64,000 bases of DNA from Antilocapra americana. Its lineage: Eukaryota; Chordata; Mammalia; Artiodactyla; Antilocapridae. Where the stretch lies: NCBI GenBank assembly GCA_007570785.1, contig ML661885.1, positions 13,486,915 through 13,550,914 on the forward strand, written 5' to 3'. Every line of letters starts with the position of its first letter. Position 1 is the first letter of the stretch. The position numbers and the translations under genes are program-made. Below, piece after piece: positions 1 through 10,756 of the stretch. The notes beneath the pieces were generated by a model. The model worked only from the letters and a program-made list of their open reading frames with translations. It ran no database searches and had not been told where the DNA came from.

Positions 1-424
1 GCCAGGTACGTTTTGATTGTTTTTAACCATTAGTGCAACCTGGGAAGCCCAAGGGGCAGTGAGTACAGATATAAGGAATTCCTCTACTTCTGTCTCTGTA
101 GCATAAGCAACACTGCTTGATAACTTGCTCTTACAGATGAAAAAGTTGTCCTTCCTCATTCTCCATCTCCCAGGCCTTTAGCCTTCCTGAGGTCTTTGTG
201 TTCTTCTGCAAATGCAGTTGGTGGGAAAGAGAGCTCATTTCCTCAGGGATCTAAATCTGGAAGGCTATAGCCTGTTGCTGCTGGTGGCCCTCTTTTTGTT
301 ATGGGACACCTAAAATAAAGTATCATGAAGAGCTGCAGATCTGAGAGATGGAGAACCTCTGCATTCAGATCCCTTCCTGCATAAACCAGTTTGATTGGGG
401 TTTATGACCTTTGTCATCCAAAGA
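1..424. other. Unique sequence, nothing recognised
   Basis: I see no coding frame of note, no repeat consensus and no RNA gene here. The next block is an L1 3' end. Confidence 0.5.
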
Positions 425-670
425 GGGGAAGAGGGGCTGGGAGAAATTGAAAGATTGGGACTGACATATATACACTACTACCTATAAAACAGATAATTAA
501 TGAGAACCTACTGTATAGCACAGGGAACCCTACTCAGTGCTCTGTGGTGACATAAATGCAAAGGAAATCCAAAAAAAGTGTGATATATGTATAGCTGATT
601 CATTTTGCACACAGCAGAAACTAACCAAACAGTGTAAAGCAACTATATTCCAAAAAATTAAGAAACAAAA
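425..670 (+). mobile_element. L1 LINE 3' end fragment (older cetartiodactyl type)
   Basis: The text follows the 3' UTR of older artiodactyl L1s: a 'gattgggactgacatatata' block, then 'cctactgtatagcacaggga', then 'gtgtaaagcaactatattcc' and an A-rich tail. It is in plus orientation and heavily 5' truncated, with no ORF2 left. Two related plus-strand fragments lie at 21570-21912 and 44300-44420. Confidence 0.8.
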
Positions 671-807
671 CAAATCTAGTACTTAAAAACTGTTTGCTCA
701 TTTGCTCTTTAACTCAAAGACTCCTGTCAATATCATAGAATGCGTTAGATTGGTGCCAGGTCACCCATCAAACTCAAGAAAATTTCTGTGCAATGAAGTA
801 CACTGTA

Positions 808-1017
808 GGTTTTCCCAGGTGGCCCTAGTGGTAAAGAACCCATTGGCCAACGCAGGTAGATGTAAGAGACTTGTGTTTGATGCCTAGATCAGGAAGATCC
901 CTTGGAGGAGGGCATGGCAACCCACTTTAGTATAGTTCCCTAGAGAATCCCATGGACAAAGGAGCCTGGTGGGTTGCAAAGAGTTAGATGCAGCTGAGTG
1001 ACTTAGCATGCATACAT
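808..1017 (+). mobile_element. Bov-tA SINE
   Basis: A tRNA-derived head ('ccctagtggtaaagaaccca') is followed by the BovA body ('atggcaacccactttagtat', 'ggagcctggtgggttgcaaa'). A 13-bp target-site duplication with one mismatch flanks it (795-807 and 1018-1030, core gtacactgta), so both ends are well defined. It is non-autonomous. Confidence 0.9.
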
Positions 1018-1030
1018 GAGGTACACTGTA

Positions 1031-2499
1031 AAAACCGCACAATCCTGCAGTCAGTGGTAGTCTATTTGCAGCTAGGGTGCTACCAGCCTTCAGGGGAATT
1101 TGTCTAAAAAACCCAAAAAACCCAGAGTTTCCACAGTGAGGTTGTAGTTTGGGTCATGTTTTTAGTTGGATTTGACAGGCGAATCTCTCTGAGCTTCTAG
1201 GGGTCTATGTGCTAATGGTGCGCCATTTCCAGGGATGGAATCAGGGGTGTTTTTTTAAGAAAGAATTATTTCTTTGTTAATCGAAAAATATTACACATAC
1301 AATTTGGACTTTTCCTAGAGTTGTGAGATAGTCTACTGACCACAATGATTCTTTTGTCCCCAAAGAAGCCCCTCGGTGCTGGAGAAAAAGCATTTCCTCC
1401 TCTCAACCACAGGGATAATGATGCTGAGAGCTCACAGCTGGGCTTTTGCACGTATGCACACCTCATTTGTCTTCCTTTTATAAGATGAGGCTCAGTCATC
1501 TGTCCTGTAACGTCTTCTTTCCTGTAATTGGGTTTAGCATCTTTTCTAACCCAAGTTATTTCCAAATTCTCCAATCTTGGGAGGTCAACTGCAGAGTTAT
1601 TTGTCAAATAAAGTCATGATTGTCTTGTGATACCTGCAAACTGGGAGATGATGGTGACTGATAGCTTCCGGAGGCAAAGTGGTCCTCTCCAGAGACAGGG
1701 GTGAGGCTGAGCAACATCTGAGTGTGAGACCAGATTTGTTTTTCTGGCATATTTATTTCCTGTGCATGCGTGCACGCGCACACACACACACCATTCACAT
1801 GAGAGGTAAAAATGGGAAGCTTTCTTTGAATAAAAGCCCCTCAGGTAGGGTAATGACTCCACTTAAATCCAGGGTCATCTTTGTTCTCTATCTGACTGCT
1901 ATACTTCTGGGTAGGAATTAGGAATTGTGCATAATAGGGGGATGAGAGGAGAAGCGTGGGGCCCCTAAAGTGACTAAATTTACTAGCTACTCTGAATTGG
2001 CTTCCTGTATTTCATCTTGGGGGAAAAGAAATTCAGAGCAAGTGACAAAAAACGACTTCTGGCTTTTTGAATACCCTCTGGGGGAACGATTTCTAACCTC
2101 TCACAAATTCTTTAAAATAGAAGCTTGAAGAAAATATATGCGTGCTTTGCACAAAACTCTGCTTTTAATGTTAGTTGCACGAGGAGTAAATTCTCCTGAA
2201 AGTTTTTGCATTTACCGTGGATCATTGGACGGTTACCACTACCCCCAACACCAAACTCTGCTGTACAGGATAGTGCCTAGTGTTAACATTATATTGTTTA
2301 CTTAGAAGTTTGCTTAGAGGTCAAATCTTGGGTTGGGTTCTTATCACAAAATTATAAATAATGGTGGGGGGAAAATTTTGGAGGTGGTGGATCAGTTTAT
2401 GGCATGTATACAATGTGGTATATAGTTACTTATCAAATCATCAGATTGCATACATAGCTTCTTGTAGTCAAAAAAGAAAAATCAAACTGGCCCTTCTTA
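1031..2499. other. Unique intergenic/intronic sequence
   Basis: No gene or repeat consensus is recognised. A short (CA)n-type microsatellite with CG interruptions lies at about 1773-1793. Small open frames on both strands are short and lack recognisable domains. Confidence 0.45.
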
Positions 2500-2616
2500 C
2501 TCAGTGGACTGTAGCCTACCAGGCTCCTCTGTCCATGGATTCTCCAGGTAGGAATACTGGAGTGGGTTGCCATGCCCTTCTCCAGGGGATCTTCCCGACC
2601 AGAGACTGAACCCACA
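2500..2616 (-). mobile_element. Bov-tA/BovA SINE fragment
   Basis: This is the reverse complement of the BovA body: 'gactgtagcctaccaggctc', 'gaatactggagtgggttgcc', then 'gatcttcccgaccagagact'. Both the tRNA head and the terminal tail are missing, so it is a partial copy. Confidence 0.85.
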
Positions 2617-3649
2617 TATATGAATGTTTTTTTTCTCTTGTGTTCTTATATGAACCATTTATACACTATTGAATAGTCATATTCTGTTAAATATTTTGCT
2701 TCAAAGATTTGGTAACTTTGTAACACATTATTTTAAAAAATGAATTTTTAGACATATTTTTAGACAAAATCTTTCTAGACATGAGTATAGGGAATAGTGT
2801 GATGAATTGCCACATACCTATCACTGAAATTTAATATATATTTGATTTGTTTGATAAAGATTTTAAAAGTTAATCATAGACTTTTAACATTCCGTTCCTA
2901 AATATTTATTTCCACATTCATCTCTGAAAGAATTCTTCTATAATAACACTAGTGTTATCATGCCTATAAAAATGAATAACTTTTCCCAGTAAACATAAGT
3001 GCAAAGTTTTTTTAGCTTTATGTAACAGTGAAAATATTTTGCATGTTACGTTTTTTAGTTTGTACCCAGAATCTTCTCAAAATTTATATCACTGTCAACA
3101 GGAAATAGTTGGTCTTTTTTTTTTTTTTTTTTTACATTTGGAATAAATCTTGATACCACATTATGGAATGAACACAGTCCTTGTGTTCCATCTTAGAGAT
3201 TTTATTGGGAAGCTTATTTAATAAATCTGCATCTTTTTTACTCACATTCTTTAGTACAATGTTTTATTGTTCAAAATACATGTGTTTTTGGCACCATGAA
3301 TAATCATTTATTCCTTTATGGGTTTTTTTTTGTGTGTGTATGGGACTTGATGGCTTACAATGAGAACAGCTGAATCATCTCTCAAGTCATACTCCCGGTG
3401 TACATGAGAACAGATGATACATTGAACTGCTTCCATTCTATGGGATCTAACTCACTAATGAATTGGGTGGTCAAGTATAAGAATTACAACATGAGACTTT
3501 CAAAGCTCTCTCTAAGGACCTTGTTAGGAGCCATGTGTTTTCACAGTGTCTGTAAATGCTTTATAAGGACAGCTCTTTAAATGTGACTGATACAAAATGT
3601 CATCTTGGACACTAGGAAAGAGCTCTAGAATTCCAATAAAAAGCATGTG
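2617..3649. other. AT-rich unique sequence
   Basis: AT-rich with poly(T) runs at about 3116-3133 and 3327-3335. No repeat family or gene is recognised. Confidence 0.4.
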
Positions 3650-3785
3650 TTGAGTTCCAGCTTACATCTTAGTCACTGTGTGACCTTAGGCCAGACAGTT
3701 GACTTCTCTGAGTCTCAGTTTCCTAACTCGTTAGATTGAACAAATCACAGAGTTATGGGGATTAAATGGTACAAAGTTTTTTTGA
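3650..3785 (+). mobile_element. MIR SINE (ancient)
   Basis: The MIR core is readable: 'tgtgaccttaggccagacag', 'cttctctgagtctcagtttc', then 'gggattaaatggtac'. It is diverged as expected of a mammal-wide repeat. Confidence 0.7.
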
Positions 3786-3824
3786 AAAACATACTACTCT
3801 ATTGACCTAAGTTGATAGGGACTG

Positions 3825-3941
3825 TGCTACAGACTGAACTATATCCTGCCAAGTTCATATGTTGAATCCCTTAGCCCCCAACATGATTGTATTTCAAGAT
3901 AAGGTTTTTAGGAGGTAATTAAGGTTAAATATAGTTGTAAG
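3825..3941 (+). repeat. LTR fragment, MaLR/MLT1-like 5' end
   Basis: Begins TGCTACAGACTGAACTATAT and continues 'ttcatatgttgaatccctta', the typical start of mammalian MaLR-type LTRs. It stops at the following SINE, and the remainder beyond 4155 is not convincingly recognisable. The family is uncertain. Confidence 0.5.
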
Positions 3942-4155
3942 GGGACTTCCTTGTTGTCTCAGTGGTAAAGAACCCTCCTGCCAATGCAGGAGATGCGAGT
4001 TCAATCCCTGGGTTGGGAATATCTCCCAGAGGAGGAAATGGCAACCCACTCCAGTATTCTTGCTAATAAAATCCCACAGACAGAGTAGCCTGGCAGGCTA
4101 CAGTCCATGGGCTCACAAAGAGTCAGACATTATTGACTGAGCACACACACGCTGT
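3942..4155 (+). mobile_element. Bov-tA SINE
   Basis: Complete head-to-tail structure: 'gacttccttgttgtctcagt' tRNA-like head, A/B-box-like region ending 'gagttcaatccctgggttgg', and BovA body ending 'gagtcagacattattgactg'. It interrupts an LTR-like fragment on its left. Confidence 0.9.
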
Positions 4156-4194
4156 AGCATATATAGGAGGAGGCTTGGCCTAGAAGGATGGTAT

Positions 4195-4312
4195 TAAATT
4201 TCTAATCTTGCCTTAGTTGTCTCCTGTCTGAGTAATCTTGGGCAAGTTACCAAAGATGAAAGTCTTTGGGATCTTAGTTTCCTAATTTCTAAAAGAAAGA
4301 CATTTTAACAAA
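4195..4312 (+). mobile_element. MIR SINE (ancient, partial)
   Basis: Contains 'gtaatcttgggcaagttacc' and 'ttagtttcctaatttctaaa', matching the MIR core with a small internal insertion. Confidence 0.55.
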
Positions 4313-4737
4313 GTATTTTTCAAGGTCTTACTTCGTCCTTGGGGTTCATTTGAGCTTCATGATCTTTCTTTTCCTTCACCTGATGCAATAGTGAAACACT
4401 TGAGAGTTATCTAGAAGGATTATGAAGGTGTGTACCATGATGCTGAGCCTCACCTGTCTTGAATAACATATGCTATTTACCTGGAAGTAAGCCTGCTGGC
4501 TTCTCTCTGGAGTTCTCTCCAGCCACCAGGTTTTCTGGTGCCTGGTCTTTATATTCAGCACTTTGTAGGTAGAAATGATAGATTTTTAAATTCAATAGAC
4601 AGAAGCTATATAGTGAGACTATTAATTCAAGTGAAAGTTTGTTAAACCTTACTTTATACCTTGAGAAAGTGTTTTGCTTATTTTGAGCCTGACCTTGTCA
4701 CAGTGATTTTAAACACACATGCACATACACACACATG

Positions 4738-4800
4738 GCCTCTAAAGATACATCACTTGGAACCTGTGAATATGACCTTACTTAGGATCATGGTACTTGC
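4738..4800 (+). repeat. Ancient LTR-like repeat, segment 1 of 3
   Basis: The phrase 'gaacctgtgaatatgacctt' opens a familiar mammalian LTR-type repeat that resumes at 5319 and again at 6067. The breaks are occupied by BovB (4801-5318), then L1 and BovB (5636-6066). Family assignment (MaLR or related ERVL LTR) is uncertain. Confidence 0.45.
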
Positions 4801-5318
4801 ATAAAATTAAAAGACATTTGATCATTGAAAGAAAAGTTATGACAAACCTAGACAGTGTATTAAAAAGCAGAGACATCACTTTGCAACAGAGGTCCATATA
4901 GTCAAAGCTATTTTTTCCAGTAGTCATATATGGGTGTGAGAGTTGGACCATAAAGAGAGCTGAGCACTGAGGAATCAATGCTTTCAAATTGTGGTACTGG
5001 AGGACACTCTTGATTTTCCCCCGGACAGTAAGGAGATCAAATCAGTTAATCCTAAAGGAAATCAACCCTGAATAGTCATTGGAAGGACTGGTGCTAAAGC
5101 TGAAGCTCCAATACTTCAGCCACCTGATGTGAAGAGCTGACTCATTGGAAAAGACCCTGATTCTGGGGAAGATTGAAGGCTGGAGGAGAAGGGGGTGACA
5201 CGGGATGAGATGGTTGGATGGCATGCACATGAGTTTGAGCAAACTCTGGGAGATAGTGCTGCAGTCTATGGAGTCACAAAGAGTCAGACATGACTGAGCA
5301 ACTGAACAGTGACAACAA
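4801..5318 (+). mobile_element. BovB (RTE) LINE 3' end
   Basis: Plus-strand BovB tail, 5' truncated within the ORF2 C-terminus: 'taaaaagcagagacatcact', 'gtgtgagagttggaccataa', 'cacctgatgtgaagagctga', 'gatgagatggttggatggca', ending 'gactgagcaactgaacagtg'. The reading frame is degraded. It sits inside an older LTR-like repeat. Confidence 0.9.
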
Positions 5319-5635
5319 TTTGCTGATGTAATTAAGGATTTCAAGAAGAGAGCTGCTTGAATTATTCAGGTGGCCCTAAATCCAATGAAAAGTGTCTTAT
5401 AAGAAGCAGAAGGGGGTAAGACACAGGAGAGCAGAAGTCCACATGGAGACATAGGCAGAGATTGGACTGATGGGGCCGTAAGCCACAGAGTGCCTGGAGC
5501 CAGCAGGAGCTGGAGGGGGCAAGGAAGGGAACTCCCCTGATGCCTTCCAAGGGAGCAGGGCCCTCCTAACACTTGGATTTCAGACTCTGGACTTCCAGAA
5601 CTATGAGAGAATTTATTTATACTGATTTTATATAA
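5319..5635 (+). repeat. Ancient LTR-like repeat, segment 2 of 3
   Basis: Resumes with 'gctgatgtaattaaggattt', 'ggccctaaatccaatgaaaa', 'cttataagaagcagaagggg' and continues to 'ttccagaactatgagagaat'. This order is collinear with the segment at 4738-4800, showing that the BovB copy landed inside it. Short open frames here have no protein-family meaning. Confidence 0.5.
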
Positions 5636-5785
5636 ATAGAATATTACTCAGCCTTTAAAAAGAATGCAGCAATGCCATTTGCCACAACATGGATGGACCT
5701 ATAGATCGTCATGCTGAATGAAGTAAGTCTGACAGAGAAGGAGGAATATTGTATGACATCCTTAGATGTGGAATCTATAAAGTAG
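5636..5785 (+). mobile_element. L1 LINE fragment (3' region)
   Basis: Contains 'gaatattactcagcctttaa', 'ccacaacatggatggaccta' and 'gatgtggaatctataaagta', the L1 region spanning the end of ORF2 and start of the 3' UTR. It is short and diverged. Confidence 0.75.
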
Positions 5786-6066
5786 TAGAGCTTCAGCATC
5801 AGTCCTTCCAGTGAACATTCAAGGTTGATTTCCTTTAGGATTGACTGTTGTGATCTCCTTGCTGTCCAAGGGACTGTCAAGAGTCTTCTCCAGCACCACA
5901 ATTCGAAAACATTAATTATTCTGTGCTCAGCCTTCTTTATGGTCCAACTCTCACATCTATACATGACTACTGGAAAAACCACAGCTTTGACTAAACATAC
6001 CTTTGTTGGCAAAGTGATCTCTGCTTTTTAATGTGCTGTCTCGGTTTGTCATAGCTTTTCTTCAAG
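5786..6066 (-). mobile_element. BovB (RTE) LINE fragment
   Basis: Antisense BovB: 'cttcagcatcagtccttcca', 'gactgtcaagagtcttctcc', 'actggaaaaaccacagcttt', 'gtgctgtctcggtttgtcat'. Translated on the minus strand it gives the RTE C-terminal string VVMYRCESWTIKKAEH. Truncated at both ends. Confidence 0.88.
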
Positions 6067-6113
6067 CCTCCTGGCTCATGGTAATTTAATATGGCAACAC
6101 TAGGAAATGAATA
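6067..6113 (+). repeat. Ancient LTR-like repeat, segment 3 of 3
   Basis: The terminal phrase 'tatggcaacactaggaaatg' followed by 'aatacac' is the expected 3' end of the repeat begun at 4738. This fixes the L1 and BovB fragments between as later insertions or adjoining debris. Confidence 0.4.
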
Positions 6114-6530
6114 CACATTCTCTTTCCCCCCTATACTTTCATTGTATACCACTTTTCAATAGATACATACAAAAATAGATTTAAATGATTTGATATTTTA
6201 CAGAAGATGGGAATATTTCTGCAATTAAGTTATAGATGATTCTGGCATTGAATGGTAAATATTTATCAGCACGCCAATATACCTTTGGTTGAATACTGGG
6301 AAGAATCTTCCTGGTAATCAGAGTTGGCTCAGTTTGAAAGACAGAAAGGCAGTGGTAATGTTAAGATTGGGGCTTTGGGTGTAAATAGAGTTTTTCAGCC
6401 TGGGGGACAAAGTGACCCCCAGTTGATAACTACTGCTTTTAAAGATGACAAAAGTACAGGCTCCATGATTAGAGGAAAAGTTCCTGTGAAAAGTATTCAA
6501 TAGTACATCAAAAACAACAGAGAATTTTTT
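6114..6530. other. Unique sequence, nothing recognised
   Basis: No gene or repeat consensus seen. It ends at the left target-site duplication of the following L1. Confidence 0.4.
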
Positions 6531-6972
6531 AAGCATAATCTTTTCTTTTTCTTTTTCTTTTTTTATTATTGTTTTTGCCATACATTGTCATGATATCACC
6601 ATGGGTTTACATATGCTTCCCCTCCGGATCCCCCCTCCCTCCTTCCTCCCCCCCGGGAAATCTCGCTGCACCAGTCCCGAGCATCAATCCTGGGCTGGCG
6701 ATTGAATAGACACATGACAATTAACATGCTTCAATGCCCTTCTCCCATATCATCCCACCCTTACCCTCATCCACAAAGTCCACGAGTCTATTCTATACAT
6801 CTGCGTTCCTTTTGTTGTCTCCCATGTTGGGTTCTCGTTACTGTCTTTCTAAATTCCATATATATGTGTTAATATACTGTATTGTTGTTTTTGCTTCTGG
6901 CTTACTTCACTCTGGATAATGGGCTCCAGTTTCGTCCATCTGAGTAGAATTGCTTCAAATGAATTTTTTTTT

Positions 6973-7372
6973 NNNNNNNNNNNNNNNNNNNNNNNNNNNN
7001 NNNNNNNNNNNNNNNNNNNNNNNNNNNNNNNNNNNNNNNNNNNNNNNNNNNNNNNNNNNNNNNNNNNNNNNNNNNNNNNNNNNNNNNNNNNNNNNNNNNN
7101 NNNNNNNNNNNNNNNNNNNNNNNNNNNNNNNNNNNNNNNNNNNNNNNNNNNNNNNNNNNNNNNNNNNNNNNNNNNNNNNNNNNNNNNNNNNNNNNNNNNN
7201 NNNNNNNNNNNNNNNNNNNNNNNNNNNNNNNNNNNNNNNNNNNNNNNNNNNNNNNNNNNNNNNNNNNNNNNNNNNNNNNNNNNNNNNNNNNNNNNNNNNN
7301 NNNNNNNNNNNNNNNNNNNNNNNNNNNNNNNNNNNNNNNNNNNNNNNNNNNNNNNNNNNNNNNNNNNNNNNN
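6973..7372. other. Assembly gap (400 N)
   Basis: Exactly 400 undetermined bases inside an L1. Sequence on the left (6672-6972) recurs on the right (7373-7673) at 297 of 301 positions. Open frames that read through the N run are meaningless. Confidence 0.99.
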
Positions 7373-7549
7373 CAGTCCCGAGCATCAATCCTGGGCTGGC
7401 GATTGATTAGACACATGACTATTAACATGCTTCAATGCCCTTCTCCCATCTCATCCCACCCTTACCCTCATCCACAAAGTCCACAAGTCTATTCTATACA
7501 TCTGCGTTCCTTTTGTTGTCTCCCATGTTGGGTTCTCGTTACTGTCTTT

Positions 7550-8079
7550 CTAAATTCCATATATATGTGTTAATATACTGTATTGTTGTTTTTGCTTCTG
7601 GCTTACTTCACTCTGGATAATGGGCTCCAGTTTCGTCCATCTGAGTAGAATTGCTTCAAATGAATTTTTTTTTAATGCTGAGTAATATTCCATTGTGTAT
7701 ATATACCACAGCTTTCTTATCCATTCGTCAGTTGATGGGCATCTAGGTTGCTTCCATGTCCTGGCTATTGTAAACAATGCAGCGATGAACATTGGGGTGC
7801 ACGTGGCTCTTTCAATTCTGGTTTCCTCGGTGTATATGCCCAGCAGTGGGATTGCTGGGTCATATGGCAGGTCTATTTGCAGCTTTTTAAGGAACCTCCA
7901 CACTGTTTTCCATAGTGGCTGTACTAGTTTGCATTCCCACCAACAGTGTAAGAGGGTTCCCTTTTCTCCACATCCTCTCCAGCATTTATTGCTTGTAGAC
8001 TTTTGGATGGCAGCCATTCTGACTGGTGTAAAGTGGTACCTCATTGTGGTTTTGATTTGCATTTCTCTGATAATGAGTG
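7550..8079 (-). pseudogene. L1 ORF2 C-terminal fragment
   Basis: The minus-strand frame encodes the last ~175 residues of L1 ORF2p, including the cysteine/histidine motif [18 protein letters not shown] and the end 'SILTHIYGI'. The frame extends past the L1 boundary (8079) into flanking DNA up to 8332 by chance. Endonuclease and reverse transcriptase domains are absent because of 5' truncation, so it is non-functional. Confidence 0.9.
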
Positions 8080-8239
8080 AAGCATAATCTTTTCTTAATG
8101 ATAATAAATGATTCTCTTTTCCCTTAAAAGTGGATGTATATGAGAAAAGATCACAGCTTTGATTATCATCCTGACAATTTTTAGTGTCAAAGAGGATCAT
8201 CCTGTTACAAAAGGGAGATCTTTGCCCAGAGTGGAAAAT

Positions 8240-8350
8240 TATGTATAGGTATATATGTATGTGTATATGCATACATGTATGTCCATACATATACAAACAT
8301 GGGTATATGCATGTGGGTATATATGCATGCATGTGTGTATATATGCATAA
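8240..8350. repeat. Imperfect (TATG)n-type low-complexity tract
   Basis: Runs of tatgtatg, tatatgcatg and similar words fill this stretch directly left of a Bov-tA SINE. It yields a spurious Tyr/Ile/His-rich reading on the minus strand. Confidence 0.75.
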
Positions 8351-8563
8351 AGTTGTTTAGTCACTAAGTCACGTCTGACCCTTTGCAACCCCACGGACTA
8401 AACCTCCAGGCTCTGCTGTCCATGAAATTTCCCAGGCAAGGATACTGGAGTGGGTTGCCATTTCCTTCTCCAGGGCATCTTCCCAACCCAGGGATCGAAC
8501 TCTTGTCTTTTACGTTTCCTGCATTGGCAGGAGGATTCTTTACCACTGAGCCACCAGGGAAGC
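8351..8563 (-). mobile_element. Bov-tA SINE
   Basis: Antisense full-length copy from 'gttgtttagtcactaagtca' to 'ctgagccaccagggaagc'. A 7-bp repeat atgcata at 8343-8349 and 8564-8570 may be its target duplication, though the low-complexity flank weakens this. Confidence 0.92.
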
Positions 8564-8570
8564 ATGCATA

Positions 8571-9559
8571 TGTGTAAATGCTTTATTAACAAAGACAGTT
8601 TAATATACCTCCTTTTCCTGCTTGGGAATTCTGAAGTTTTAGAACATCATCATTTCTAATGATGATGGAGTAAAGGAAAAGTACCTCATTTCAGAAAGGA
8701 TATGAGGTATGTTAGTATAAAGGGACTTTAACTGGAACAGAAGGGTCACCATTGGTTTCTAAGAGCCCTCATTTCTCACATAGATCTAAGATTCCCCCAA
8801 CTAATATGAAAACAGAATTTTATTCCTTTGTTTTCTACAAAGTGCTGATTACCTATTTGGAACTTTGTGATCTGCCCCATGAAATTCTATGAGTCAGCCA
8901 GCTGAGAATCCATCTGTTTACTCATATATGCAGCTGCCTAATGTGTTCTATAAGCCACATATAATTACAGTGAACGCATCTTTCTAAAGATACACTTGTG
9001 GTGAGCTTGGGTTCTTCTACTTCTAGAAAAATGTTCACATGTAGGGGAAAAAAATTTCCTTGACATATCTAAAGTCTTCTTTAGTCAAGAAATATTTATT
9101 TATCTTTACCTTTAAGATATACATTTCAAAAGATGCCAACAGGCTGAACATTGCTATGAGCTGTTTCCCGGCTTGGGAATTGGACCCAATTCTCTGATCT
9201 AATAGCTATGGAGACTTCATCAGAATGATGAGATACCTCTTTCCAGAGACAACAGGAATCATGAGATAAGCTCTGGAAACAAATCAAGGATTTTTGTGGA
9301 AACAAATCCTGTGGTCCCAGGGAGCAAGGAAAACTGTAGGGAGCAGCTTTTTAAAATTGATTGTTGAGTTTCATGAATCACATGTGTTCCACAGATTGTC
9401 TACAGATGTTACAAGGACTCCAGAGTTTAATTGACAAAAAGGTAACTTTGCACAGAGATACAGAAGAAGGATGGCATAAAGCCATCCGAGCTACTGGGGT
9501 CTCTTGGACAGGGATATTTCTCTTTTGAGAAAAAAAAAAATGGAGAAGAGTTGCGTGTG
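8571..9559. other. Unique sequence, nothing recognised
   Basis: No gene or repeat consensus recognised on either strand. Confidence 0.4.
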
Positions 9560-9776
9560 TGTTTGCCAAGTCACTGCAGTTGTGTCTGACTCTTTGAGAC
9601 CCCATGGACTGCAGCCTGCCAGGCTCCTCAGTCTGTGGGATTCTCCAGGCAAGAATATTGGAGTGGGTTGCCATTTCCTCCTTTGGGCATCTTCCCAAAT
9701 TAGGGATCAAACCCACGTCTCTTAAGTCTTCCGCATTGGCAGGCAGATTCTTTACCACTAGCGCCACCTGGGAAGG
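9560..9776 (-). mobile_element. Bov-tA SINE
   Basis: Antisense: 'cactgcagttgtgtctgact', 'ccccatggactgcagcctgc', 'gatcaaacccacgtctctta', ending 'gccacctgggaagg'. Full length but diverged. Confidence 0.9.
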
Positions 9777-10756
9777 TTGGGGGAGAGGTCGAGAATTCTT
9801 TTTCTGTTAACAGCTTGCTCTCATTTGGGGAATTATTAGTGGCAAGTGTGTAGTAGGGGCAGGGCAGTCCTCTGAGACTGGAGCCCAGTTTGGAGCCATG
9901 TCATTTGGGAAACACCTGTGTTGCCTGAGATCATTAGTAAGACACCCAGTTTTGTCTACAGAGACCACCACAGGCTCTTGAAGAAGGTGGCACCTGCTTT
10001 TGGTCTGGCTCTGAGGCCACATGCTACGGCTCCTAGATGCCAGCATGTCCACAGCCATGTGATTGCTAGTGGTGGGGGCTGGAGTTTTCCACACTTAACA
10101 TGACCAAAATGTGTTCTAGACACTTTCGCTTGTAAAATGTTGGGTTTTGCCCACATGAGCAACTCAAAGCCCCAAAATGTAGATCTCATGTGTGGTTACC
10201 AAGATGGAACCTGATGGAAAATTTGAACCTAAGTACCCAAAAAAGTCATGTAAAAAATGAAGTTTTCTGGTACAGAAATCAGGAAATGATTCAAAAGATA
10301 CACTGTATAACCACCAATTGCTTCCCTAACTTTCACAGCAGCCTGCCTGGACATGAAGAGGGGTGGAGGAGACAGTACCAGCTACCCGCACATTTTGATC
10401 TGAATTCCTACAGCAGAATCACCAGTCTCTCAAGACTAGCTTTTTCCTGCCAAGGTTTGGGGGTGTCCCCCTCTTTCTCAGCTTACCTTGGCTGCTCTTC
10501 CGAGGTAGGGGATGGTCTGTCTCAGCCTCAGCAGCTTGTCTCCAAGGCCCTCATCTCACCTCAGCTCCAGAGATTACTTTTGTTAATTTTGGGACAGGGA
10601 GTTATACATTTTTATGTCTGGCACCACAGAGTTACACATTTTTATGTCTCTAAAGCAGGAATGGCTTGCCTCCTTCCCAGTAAATGCACTGTTAGGCCTC
10701 TCAAAACGCTCCTGCTGCCTTCAAGTTATGCAATTATAACAGTAACAGTAATATAT
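9777..10756. other. Unique sequence with an unremarkable long frame
   Basis: A 197-residue open frame at 10190-10783 (plus) has no recognisable domain and its last residues come from the following SINE. A 30-bp tandem duplication with one difference lies at 10600-10649 (agttatacatttttatgtct / agttacacatttttatgtct). No host gene is claimed. Confidence 0.4.

Larger units (their letters stand above)
6548..8079 (-). mobile_element. Young 5'-truncated L1, split by an assembly gap
   Basis: Antisense L1: T-rich tail, 3' UTR ('ccatacattgtcatgatatc', C-rich tract) and the ORF2 C-terminus. A perfect 17-bp target duplication (aagcataatcttttctt) lies at 6531-6547 and 8080-8096, followed by AA, fitting L1 endonuclease preference. 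The apparent length of 1532 bp includes a 400-N gap and a 301-bp duplicate. Removing one 701-bp offset gives 831 bp, collinear with the L1 at 60200-61063. Confidence 0.93.

Noticed and set aside
6849..7573. Open frames of 157-207 residues across the N run
   Set aside because: They consist mainly of undetermined residues from the 400-N gap and cannot be genes.
7695..8087. 130-residue plus-strand frame (and the same at 14026-14394 minus)
   Set aside because: Antisense shadow of the L1 ORF2 C-terminus, recurring at every L1 copy.
8240..8350. Tyr/His/Ile-rich peptide frame (part of 7550-8332 minus)
   Set aside because: Translation of a (TATG)n low-complexity tract fused to an L1 fragment; not a protein.
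10600..10649. 30-bp tandem duplication
   Set aside because: Only two units with one difference, no repeat family and no functional context. Noted under the unique stretch but not worth a separate finding.
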